A DNA stretch of 64,000 nucleotides from JACMLX01 sp040384325 (GTDB taxonomy: Bacteria; Gemmatimonadota; Gemmatimonadetes; Gemmatimonadales; Gemmatimonadaceae), in the NCBI GenBank assembly GCA_040384325.1, contig JAZKJL010000002.1:62001-126000 (forward strand). The letters run 5' to 3'. Position numbers and translations under genes: made by a program. Below the pieces are notes generated by a model that was not told the origin of the DNA, searched no databases, and saw only the letters and a program-made list of their open reading frames with translations. This document shows positions 29,524 to 36,723 of the stretch, piece by piece. Position 1 is the first letter of the stretch; each line of letters opens with the position of its first letter.

Positions 29524-30135
29524 TCAGCGATGCGCGGCGGCCCAATACGCGAGCCGCGTCCACGCCGCATCGAGTTGCGGCAGCAGCGCGGCGCGATCAC
29601 CATCGTTGCCCAGCACCAGGTCGGCGCGCGGTCGCTTCAGCGCGGCCGGCAGCTGCGCGCGCACACGGGCGCTCGCGTCATCGGGTGGCATCGCGCGGTC
29701 GCGCACCAGCCGGTCGATTCGCACCGACGCCGACGCGTCCACCAGCAGGATGCGAGGGAAGTGCCAGGCCAGCCGCGCCTCGAACAGCAGCGGAATGTCG
29801 CAGACCACGATCTCGGCGCCGGCGGCACGGGCCTCTGCCACCGCCGTCACGCGCGCCTGCTCCACCGCGGGATGCACGATGCGCTCGAGCGCCTCGCGGG
29901 CCGCTGGATCGCCGAAGACCAGGCGCCCCATCGCGGCGCGGTCCAGCGACCCATCGGGCTGCCGCACCCCCGCGCCGAATCGCGCCACGATCGCGGCCAG
30001 TGCCGGCGTGCCGGCGGCGACCGCGGCGCGTGCCGCCACGTCGCTGTCCACCAGCACCGCGCCACGGGCCACCAGCGCCTGCGCCACGGTGGATTTCCCC
30101 GACGCGATGTTGCCGGTCAGCGCCACGAGGAGCAT
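29524..30135 (-). CDS. coaE: Dephospho-CoA kinase
   Basis: 203-residue P-loop kinase that phosphorylates dephospho-CoA, the last step of CoA synthesis. Visible are the Walker A GNIASGKST (8-16), the substrate-binding VLVDSDVAARAAV region, VVCDIPLLFEARL with the catalytic-region Asp, and LVDASASVRIDRLVRDR of the lid. The ATG directly follows the TAA stop of the DUF2007 gene with no spacing, so the two are co-translated. Confidence 0.95.
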   Translation of the reverse strand: MLLVALTGNIASGKSTVAQALVARGAVLVDSDVAARAAVAAGTPALAAIVARFGAGVRQPDGSLDRAAMGRLVFGDPAAREALERIVHPAVEQARVTAVAEARAAGAEIVVCDIPLLFEARLAWHFPRILLVDASASVRIDRLVRDRAMPPDDASARVRAQLPAALKRPRADLVLGNDGDRAALLPQLDAAWTRLAYWAAAHR

Positions 30136-30426
30136 TTAAAGCGCGTCCTGAGTGTCCGTCGGGTCCGCTTCGTCCGGATCTGGCGCCTCGCCGGGAGCGC
30201 TGGCGAGAACGGTGCGGGCCGCGGCCAGCGCCGATGATGGTACCATCAGCGAGACACCCATGGCCGAGTAACCCTGAAAAGCGGAGCCGAACAGTCCGAC
30301 CGAGTCGTTGCTGCGGATGATGGAGGGGATGCCGGCCGTGTCGAGCACGGCCACGGCGATGCTGGCCTCCAGCTCGTTGCCGAAGTCCTGACATTTCACC
30401 CACTGCGGACGGGACGAGGAGGGCAT
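30136..30426 (-). CDS. DUF2007-like small protein
   Basis: 96 residues beginning MPSSSRPQWVKCQDFGNELEA. The core (ELEASIAVAVLDTAGIPSIIRSND) matches the DUF2007 pattern of small putative signal-transducing proteins, in which a ferredoxin-like fold binds a short segment. The C-terminus is acidic (PDPDEADPTDTQDAL). I chose ATG 30426 because the longer frame to 30507 has no family-like residues. It directly precedes coaE. Confidence 0.75.
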   Translation of the reverse strand: MPSSSRPQWVKCQDFGNELEASIAVAVLDTAGIPSIIRSNDSVGLFGSAFQGYSAMGVSLMVPSSALAAARTVLASAPGEAPDPDEADPTDTQDAL

Positions 30427-30588
30427 GGTGGCGGCTGGAGGGTGGCGGCGGGAGCGGGTCGCACCGCGAACGTACCCCGTGCCGGCCAAACCCGCACCGG
30501 GCGGCAAGGGTCAGCGGTCGAGGTTGCCGGGCACTCATCCGCTCGTCTGGGAATGACGCCCAGACCGACCCTCCCGGAGGCATGCCCT

Positions 30589-31122
30589 TTGGCCGACCCC
30601 ACCCGCTCGCTGCCCCGCGGCCAGTCCTTCCTCGGACTGCTCCTGGTCCTGCTGGTCCTGACCCTGCTCACCGCCTACGCCGCGACCCGGGTGGACCTGA
30701 CCCGGTATCGCTCCGACGCGATGGCCCGCCAGGCGGCGGCCGTCTTCACCACTGCCGCCCGCGCCGCCCGACAGCAGCGACTGGACGTGCTGGTGAAGGT
30801 CGACTCTGCCGGGCGTCGGGTGTCGGCGCTGCATGACCGGAACGGCAATGGGCGGATGGACGCCGGCGAGTCGGAGCTGTGGACGGCGCTGGACGCCGCC
30901 ACCGACATCGTGGACCCGCCGCAGCCGCTGCCCGGTCGCACCGGCGCCTCCGATCGGGTGGTGTTCCGCCGCGCCGGCGGCGCCACCAGCGATTTCGTGC
31001 TCTACCTCACCAGCGACGCCAACACGCCGACCGCGTGGCGCGCGGTGCACATCGCGCGGCGCACGGCCGTGGTGCAGGTCTGGCGTTTCGACGGCATCCG
31101 CTGGGCGCGGACCCGCACCTAA
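30589..31122 (+). CDS. Pseudopilin-like (GspH/FimT-type) protein with degenerate cleavage site
   Basis: About 177 residues. I start at TTG 30589 because GGAGG lies 8 bases before it; ATG 30553 is in frame but has no ribosome site. The N-terminus LADPTRSLPRGQSFLGLLLV continues into a long hydrophobic helix, giving a class III prepilin-like signal: basic leader, Gly, then helix. The usual Glu at position +5 is Gly here. After the helix comes FTTAARAARQQRLDVLVKVD, a soluble beta-rich domain and DRNGNGRMDAGE, a calcium-loop-like Asp/Asn/Gly motif common in GspH-type pseudopilins. No other secretion genes are near. It is convergent with tdk. Confidence 0.65.
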   Translation: MADPTRSLPRGQSFLGLLLVLLVLTLLTAYAATRVDLTRYRSDAMARQAAAVFTTAARAARQQRLDVLVKVDSAGRRVSALHDRNGNGRMDAGESELWTALDAATDIVDPPQPLPGRTGASDRVVFRRAGGATSDFVLYLTSDANTPTAWRAVHIARRTAVVQVWRFDGIRWARTRT

Positions 31123-31141
31123 GTTCCGCGCCGGAACAGAG

Positions 31142-31756
31142 CTAAAGCAGCGGCACCTGCGTCGCGTCGTCGCGCACCACGCAATGACAGGCGCGGCACC
31201 GCGCCTCGTACGACTGTGCCGCCCCGACCATGATCGTCGGAGAATCCCAGCGCGCCGGCTTGCCATCGATCAGCCGCTGGTTGCGGCTGGCCGGATTGCC
31301 GCACAGCACGCAGATCGCGTGCAGCTTGGTCACCGCCTCGGCCACCGCCATCAGCTGCGGCATGGCGCCGAACGGCTCCCCACGAAAGTCGGTGTCGATG
31401 CCGGCGAGGATCACCCGCCGGCCCCGTTCCGCCAGCGCCGTCGCCAGCGCGATGATGCCGGCGTCGAGGAACTGCACCTCGTCCACCGCCACCACCTGCG
31501 CCATCGAATCCAGCTGCTGCGCGATCTGCGACGCGGAATCCACCGGCACCGCCTCCAGGTCACGACCGTCGTGACTGGAGACGTTGTACAAGCCGGCGTA
31601 TCGATCGTCGAGATGGCTCTTGAACACCTGGACGCGCTTGCGGGCAATCGTCGCCCGCCGCACACGTCGCATCAGCTCCTCACTCTTGCCGCTGAACATC
31701 ACTCCGGCGATCACCTCGATCCAGCCGCCGGAGGATGTGACGAAGCCATCACTCAA
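31142..31756 (-). CDS. tdk: Thymidine kinase (type II)
   Basis: 204-residue cytosolic thymidine kinase of the salvage pathway. The P-loop is GVMFSGKSEEL (about 18-28), Walker B/catalytic AVDEVQFLDAG, the lasso segment RNQRLIDGKP, and a structural zinc site from CVLCG and CRACH. The start appears to be TTG 31756, five bases after the stop of the upstream RNA-binding protein gene; no better start lies before the P-loop. Co-transcription with that gene is likely. Confidence 0.93.
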   Translation of the reverse strand: MSDGFVTSSGGWIEVIAGVMFSGKSEELMRRVRRATIARKRVQVFKSHLDDRYAGLYNVSSHDGRDLEAVPVDSASQIAQQLDSMAQVVAVDEVQFLDAGIIALATALAERGRRVILAGIDTDFRGEPFGAMPQLMAVAEAVTKLHAICVLCGNPASRNQRLIDGKPARWDSPTIMVGAAQSYEARCRACHCVVRDDATQVPLL

Positions 31757-31761
31757 TGTGC

Positions 31762-33927
31762 TCAGTCCTCAGTGCGTGACGGCTTGCGCGAATTGCGCAG
31801 GCGCTCGGCGCGCTCGGCGAAATCGTTGCCTTCGGTGCGCGGGCCCGAGGGGGCGTCGCCGCGGTCGCGCGTGAAGCCACGACCGGTCGGCGCACCACCT
31901 TCACGCGGCGCCCGCGTGAAGCCACCGCTCGACGGCCGGGCCGGACGCTCGTCGCGGCTGAAGCCACCACTGCGCGGCGGACGTGATGACGTGCGGTCGT
32001 CGCGGCTGAAGCCACCCTCGCGCGGCGGACGGGCCGGGCGATCGTCGCGCGAGAATGCCGGACGCGATGGACGTTCGTCACGGCTGAATCCACCGCTCGA
32101 CGGACGGGCGGGACGATCCTCGCGGGCGAACGGCGGACGGGACGGACGCTCGTCGCGGTTGAAGCCTCCGCTCGCCGGACGCGCCGGACGGTCATCGCGC
32201 GAGAACGACGGACGGGCCGGGCGATCGTCGCGCGAGAACGCAGGACGTGCGGGGCGGTCGCCGTCGTCGCGGCGCGGATAACCACTGCGCTCACGCGGCG
32301 CGCCACCCTCGTCACGCCGGAACGCCGGACGTGCCGGACGATCACCGCGATCACGCGAGAATCCACCCGACGACGGGCGGTCGCTGCCACCACGGCGCGG
32401 CGGTGCGCTGCGCTGCGACCGCAGCGGGCCGGCGCGATCGATGCGCGCGATCACCTGGCGGTTGCGCATCGTGCTGGCGTTCATCGCCGCCACGATCTGC
32501 TCGGCGTGCGCGCCGGAGACTTCCACCAGCGTGTGGCTGTCGCGCATGTCGATGGTGCCGACCACGCTGCGATCGAGCCCGCTCTCGCCGGTGATGGCAC
32601 CCACGAACGACGATGCGGTGGCGCCATCATCGTTGCCGATGTTGAACCAGAGCACCTGGAACTCGGGCGGCGGACCGTCGTTGCGCGGTGCGGCGACCGG
32701 CGCGGCTTCCATGGCCGGTGCCTCGTGCGACGTTGGCGCCGTCTCCTGCGCGGCGGTGGCGGCCAGCGCGCGCTTCACTTCCTTCGGCTGCGCGGTGGTG
32801 ACGCCGATGCGCAACGCCTTCGCGGTCTCACGCTCACGCTCCAGCAGGCGCAGCGCAGCGGCGGCGATTTCCAGTGCGTCGTTGTCGTCCAGCAGCGGCT
32901 CGAGCGCGGCGAGCTCACGCGCACTCACGCCATCGGCGAGGATCTTCCGCAGTTCGCCCATGCGCGCACCATCGCGCCCCACCGCGTGCGCCATCGTGTC
33001 GGGCAGCACGTAGTAGGTCAGCGAGCCACCGGTCAGCAGGGAGCGCAGGTGCGCCACCTGGCGCGGCGTCACCAGCGCGATCGTCTGCACCGGATGTCCG
33101 CCCATCGCGGCATCGAGTGCGGCGCGCGTGGCCGGCACGTCGTACAGCACGCGCAACGCACTGTGCGTCTCGACTTCGCCGCCGGTGGCCTGCACGTCAC
33201 CACTCGCCGTGTAGCCCAGCGCACGCAGGGCGGCATTGGCCTCGGTGACCTGTGCCGATTCCGGTGCGACGACGATCGTGGACGGCGCGTTCACGGCGTC
33301 CAGCACGCGACGCAGCGCGGCAGTGCGGGTGCCGGCGCTCACCAGCACGTACTGCAGGCTGATCGGCGCGCTGCCATCGGCCACCACGTCGTCACCCACG
33401 CGACGCGGGCGCTTCATGTACGACTTGGCGAACGCCGTCACGGCATCCGTCTCGCCGGCCATGCTGAGCGTGCGCGCGCCATCCTTCGGCAACTCGGTCA
33501 TCAGCATCGTCATCGCCGGCTCGTCCACCAGTGCCAGCGTGAGGTCGGCCTGCAGCACGAACACCTGCGCGACCTTGTCCAGCTTGAGCAGGCCGCTCGG
33601 CAGCAGCGCGGCGACGTCGGCCGGCGCGCCGACGATGGCGGCGGGCGGGTTGGCCAGCAGGCGGGCACCACGGGCGGCGGACGTCACCGGCACCAGCACC
33701 GGGGCGGCATCGCCGGCAGGCAGCACGGCCTGCGCGACAGCCAGCGCCGTATCGGCATCCGGGACCAGCACGAGCAGGTGCACGCCTGCGTCGCCGGCAG
33801 GAATGCGCTCGAGTGCGGGTTGCACGAGGGCGATCATGGCCGCCAGGGTGGGCGGGGCAGTGAGGACCACCTGCTGACTGCGGGTGACCTTCGGGGTCGC
33901 GGGAGTTGCTGTATCTGACTTGGGCAC
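31762..33927 (-). CDS. Degenerate DEAD-box-like protein with DbpA RNA-binding domain and RP-rich repeat tail
   Basis: 721 residues from GTG 33927. Residues about 25-390 follow the layout of a two-domain DEAD-box helicase (LLVLVPDADTALAVAQAV, PPAAIVGAPADVAALLPSGL, a P..YVLVSAGTRTAALRRVLD second domain, and QTIALVTPRQVAHLRSLL), but the ATP motifs are missing: no Walker A, LQADLT where DEAD should be, no SAT and no arginine-finger HRxGRxGR. Residues 423-498 match a DbpA-type RNA-binding domain (FQVLWFNIG ... GTIDMRDSHTLVEV). Residues about 510-690 are tandem FSRDDRPARP-like repeats rich in Arg, Gly, Pro and Asp. It is probably an RNA-binding scaffold without helicase activity. tdk follows 5 bp later. 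Confidence 0.8.
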   Translation of the reverse strand: MPKSDTATPATPKVTRSQQVVLTAPPTLAAMIALVQPALERIPAGDAGVHLLVLVPDADTALAVAQAVLPAGDAAPVLVPVTSAARGARLLANPPAAIVGAPADVAALLPSGLLKLDKVAQVFVLQADLTLALVDEPAMTMLMTELPKDGARTLSMAGETDAVTAFAKSYMKRPRRVGDDVVADGSAPISLQYVLVSAGTRTAALRRVLDAVNAPSTIVVAPESAQVTEANAALRALGYTASGDVQATGGEVETHSALRVLYDVPATRAALDAAMGGHPVQTIALVTPRQVAHLRSLLTGGSLTYYVLPDTMAHAVGRDGARMGELRKILADGVSARELAALEPLLDDNDALEIAAAALRLLERERETAKALRIGVTTAQPKEVKRALAATAAQETAPTSHEAPAMEAAPVAAPRNDGPPPEFQVLWFNIGNDDGATASSFVGAITGESGLDRSVVGTIDMRDSHTLVEVSGAHAEQIVAAMNASTMRNRQVIARIDRAGPLRSQRSAPPRRGGSDRPSSGGFSRDRGDRPARPAFRRDEGGAPRERSGYPRRDDGDRPARPAFSRDDRPARPSFSRDDRPARPASGGFNRDERPSRPPFAREDRPARPSSGGFSRDERPSRPAFSRDDRPARPPREGGFSRDDRTSSRPPRSGGFSRDERPARPSSGGFTRAPREGGAPTGRGFTRDRGDAPSGPRTEGNDFAERAERLRNSRKPSRTED

Positions 33928-34013
33928 GGTGGCCTCGACGTGGCGGGAAATGCGGATGCCGGCGGGCCGGATTGCGGCGCGCGGGAACGGAGCTGGATGT
34001 CAAAAAGCGACCG

Positions 34014-34055
34014 CAGGGTCAGAGTCCTTGAACCTGATCAAGGACGCTGCCCCTT
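34014..34055. repeat. 18-bp imperfect inverted repeat in divergent spacer
   Basis: Left arm 34014-34031 (CAGGGTCAGAGTCCTTGA) pairs with 34038-34055 with three mismatches and a 6-nt loop. It lies in the 234-bp spacer between the divergent RNA-binding protein and aminotransferase genes. It is a candidate operator, attenuator or palindromic repeat; nothing else in the spacer is recognised. Confidence 0.5.
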
Positions 34056-34161
34056 GATCGAACCCCGTGATCGGCGCTCCGTTGCCGCCCTGCGGCGGCG
34101 GATTAGCATACGGAAGCCCAGCAAGGTACCCAGAAACCGGTCGCCGCCCAACCTGCCCCGC

Positions 34162-35379
34162 ATGCCTGTCGAGTTCGTCCCCTCCCCGAACGTCGCCCAG
34201 CTCCGGCCGTCGGCCACCATCGCCGTCTCCGCCCGGGCCAAGGCCCTCAAGGCGCAGGGGCGCCAGATCATCGACCTCGGCGTAGGCGAGCCCGACTTCG
34301 ACACCCCCGACTTCGTGAAAGCCGCCGCCGCCCGCGCGGTCGCCTCGGGACAGACCAAGTACACCGCCACCGAAGGCATCCTGCCGCTGCGCGAGGCGAT
34401 CGCCGCCCACGCCGCCGCGCGGTGGGCCGGGAGCGAGGCCGACGCCCCGCAGGCGCTGGACGTGGTGGTCAGCAACGGCAGCAAGCAGACCCTCTTCAAC
34501 GCCTGCTTCTGCCTCTTCGGCCCCGGCGACGAGGTCCTGATCCCGACGCCCGCCTGGACCAGCTACGTGGAGATCGTGGCGCTGGCCAAGGCCACGCCGG
34601 TGGCGGTCCTCGGCGATCCGGCCAACGGCTTTCAGGTCAGCGTCGCCGATCTCGAGGCCGCCGCCACACCGCGCACCCGCGGGATCATGCTCAACTCGCC
34701 CAGCAATCCCACCGGCGCCACCTGGGATGCGCAGGTGCTGAAGGACATCCTCGCGCTCGCCCGCGCGAAGGGCTGGTGGGTGTTGAGCGACGAGATCTAC
34801 CGCCGCATCTCGTACGAGGTGCCCGCGGCATCGGCATTCGAGCTGACCACCGATCGCTCCAACCTGATCGTGATCGACGGTGTCGCGAAGTCGTATGCGA
34901 TGACCGGGTGGCGCATCGGCTGGGCAGTGGCACCGCGCGCGGTGGCGAAGGCGATGACCGACCTGCAGAGCCACACCACCTCCAACGCTGCCACGCCCAG
35001 CCAGTACGCCGCACTGGCCGCGCTCACCGAGCGCGATGCGGCCGAGGAGAGCATCACGTCGATGGTGCGCGCCTTCCGTGCCCGCCGTGATGCCGCACGA
35101 CAGATCCTCGACGAGGAAGGAGCGCCGCCCTACATCCATCCATCGGGCGCGTTCTACTTCTTCATCGACGTCAGCGCGATCCCGAACGGCGGTGATGATG
35201 CCGGCGGTGCGTTCGCGGCGCACATGCTCGAGGAACACGGCGTGGCCATCGTGCCGGGCACCGCGTTCGGCACGCCGGGCTGGGTGCGCCTGAGCTATGC
35301 TGCCGCCGAAGCCGACGTGCTGGAGGCGATGCGCCGCATCGTCGCCGCCTATCGTGCGATGATGTCCGTGCCCGCCTGA
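34162..35379 (+). CDS. Class I/II PLP aminotransferase, aspartate aminotransferase-like
   Basis: 405 residues, fold type I aminotransferase of the AspB/AspC group. Key sites are IIDLGVGEPDFDTPDFV, the NGSKQTLFNACF cofactor region, MLNSPSNPTGA, DEIYRRI, the PLP lysine in GVAKSYAMTGWRIGWA (K243) and the carboxylate-binding Arg in GWVRLSYA. Aspartate/2-oxoglutarate is the default substrate pair, though aromatic or prephenate activity is possible. ATG 34162 matches the usual start of the family; upstream frame continuation to 33940 is not family-like. Confidence 0.92.
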   Translation: MPVEFVPSPNVAQLRPSATIAVSARAKALKAQGRQIIDLGVGEPDFDTPDFVKAAAARAVASGQTKYTATEGILPLREAIAAHAAARWAGSEADAPQALDVVVSNGSKQTLFNACFCLFGPGDEVLIPTPAWTSYVEIVALAKATPVAVLGDPANGFQVSVADLEAAATPRTRGIMLNSPSNPTGATWDAQVLKDILALARAKGWWVLSDEIYRRISYEVPAASAFELTTDRSNLIVIDGVAKSYAMTGWRIGWAVAPRAVAKAMTDLQSHTTSNAATPSQYAALAALTERDAAEESITSMVRAFRARRDAARQILDEEGAPPYIHPSGAFYFFIDVSAIPNGGDDAGGAFAAHMLEEHGVAIVPGTAFGTPGWVRLSYAAAEADVLEAMRRIVAAYRAMMSVPA

Positions 35380-35407
35380 CCGTCCTCACTTCATTCAGCC
35401 CCGCACC

Positions 35408-35686
35408 ATGATCACGACGATCGTGCTGATCCAGGCCAGTCCCGCCAGCATTCCCACCACGGCCGTCGCACTGGCGGAGATCAAGGGAGTCTCCGAGGTC
35501 TACTCGGTGAGCGGCGCCTGGGACCTGGTGGCGATCGTGCGGGTGCCGCAACTCGACGACATCGCCCACGTGGTGACCGAGGAGTTCACCAAGGTGCCGG
35601 GCATCGTGCGCACGCAGACACTGACCGCCTTCCGCGCCTACTCGAAGAAGGATCTCGAGCAGGCGTGGGACCTCGGCGTGGAGTGA
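35408..35686 (+). CDS. Stand-alone Lrp/AsnC ligand-binding (RAM) domain protein
   Basis: 92 residues that equal only the C-terminal alpha-beta sandwich of Lrp/AsnC regulators (ITTIVLIQASPASIPTTAVA, SEVYSVSGAWDLVAIVRV), with no helix-turn-helix. Such SraA/RAM proteins bind amino acids and oligomerise. It follows the aminotransferase by 28 bp, and its TGA overlaps the GTG of the NurA-like gene (GTGA at 35683-35686), which couples an amino-acid sensor-like domain to a DNA repair nuclease. Confidence 0.9.
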   Translation: MITTIVLIQASPASIPTTAVALAEIKGVSEVYSVSGAWDLVAIVRVPQLDDIAHVVTEEFTKVPGIVRTQTLTAFRAYSKKDLEQAWDLGVE

Positions 35687-36690
35687 CCAGCCCCGCGCCG
35701 GCCGCCGGTCGCGCGCTGGAGTCGGCGCGCAGTGCGTTGCGCGCCTCGCTCGGGAATCGGGTGCGCACCGCCGGTCCTGATCGCACCGAGGCGCTGGCGA
35801 TGGATGGCGTCCCGCTGGTGGAGCACGCGGCGGTGATGCTGGTGGGTGGTGCGTTGCGCGTGATCGACGTGCCGCCACCGTCCGCCGCGACGTTCGAGGG
35901 TTTTCTCGATGGCATCCAGCGCAGCAGCACGGTGGCCTACGTGGACGGCGTGCCACTGCTGCACGGCACCGCGGCGGCCGCGATCCGCGAACGCAGTGCA
36001 GACGGCCGCATGCGCACCTGGCGCCAGGCGTCGGTGGAGCACGCCGTCTATGCGTCACGTGCACTGCTCGGCGAGGAGACGTGGAGGCAGCTGGAGGCGA
36101 TCCTCAGTGCGCGCGGCCAGTCGGTGCGTGACAGCGATGACCAACTGCCCGTGCCGTCGCGTCACCCGTCGGCGCTGTTACGGCAGGGGCTCGATGCCTT
36201 GTCGCGCGTACGCAATGATCTCGAACGCGCGATGGGTGGTGCGTGGTGCGATGCGCACGCGGAGCGACCGCTCTACGTGGACGGATCGCTGCGCACCAGC
36301 CGCGCGATGCTGGATAGTGATGGTGCCGTGGGCGTGGTGAAGAGCCATGCCACGCTCTACGTGCCCGACGACGTGTTGCCGCGTGTGGCGGCGCTGGAGG
36401 CCGGGCAGCGCACGTCGGTGATCGCGGCGCTGGACGGCAGCGAGCGACCGCGCTTCTTCACCTGGTACCTGCGCCTCCGCAACGCCGCGGGCCGCGACCC
36501 GTTCTTCGGCCTGATTCGCGCCGAGACCGGGGTGCGCGACGATCATGCCGCGACGGTTGAAGCGCGCGCCGATGACGTGAGTGCGTGGCTGCTGGCCGAG
36601 CGTTCGCCGCTGGCCAAGCCCGATGCGCGCTGGGACGTGATGCCGTACGCCATCCGTGACTGCGAAGTGTATCTCCGCGCAGTCGCCTGA
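35683..36690 (+). CDS. NurA-domain nuclease-like protein
   Basis: 335 residues from GTG 35683. NurA is a 5'-end-directed nuclease with an RNase H-like fold that works with the HerA ATPase in DNA-end resection. The early EALAMDGVP supplies the first acidic residue of a NurA-like active site, AYVDGVPLLHG and LYVDGSLRTS contain further DG motifs, and the C-terminal DVMPYAIRDCEVYLRAVA matches the conserved closing region. Sequence similarity to textbook NurA is low, and the call rests heavily on the adjacent HerA-like gene 33 bp downstream. Confidence 0.7.
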   Translation: MTSPAPAAGRALESARSALRASLGNRVRTAGPDRTEALAMDGVPLVEHAAVMLVGGALRVIDVPPPSAATFEGFLDGIQRSSTVAYVDGVPLLHGTAAAAIRERSADGRMRTWRQASVEHAVYASRALLGEETWRQLEAILSARGQSVRDSDDQLPVPSRHPSALLRQGLDALSRVRNDLERAMGGAWCDAHAERPLYVDGSLRTSRAMLDSDGAVGVVKSHATLYVPDDVLPRVAALEAGQRTSVIAALDGSERPRFFTWYLRLRNAAGRDPFFGLIRAETGVRDDHAATVEARADDVSAWLLAERSPLAKPDARWDVMPYAIRDCEVYLRAVA

Positions 36691-36723
36691 TTCATTCGTG
36701 ATTCTCTGGAGCAGTTCCCCGTC

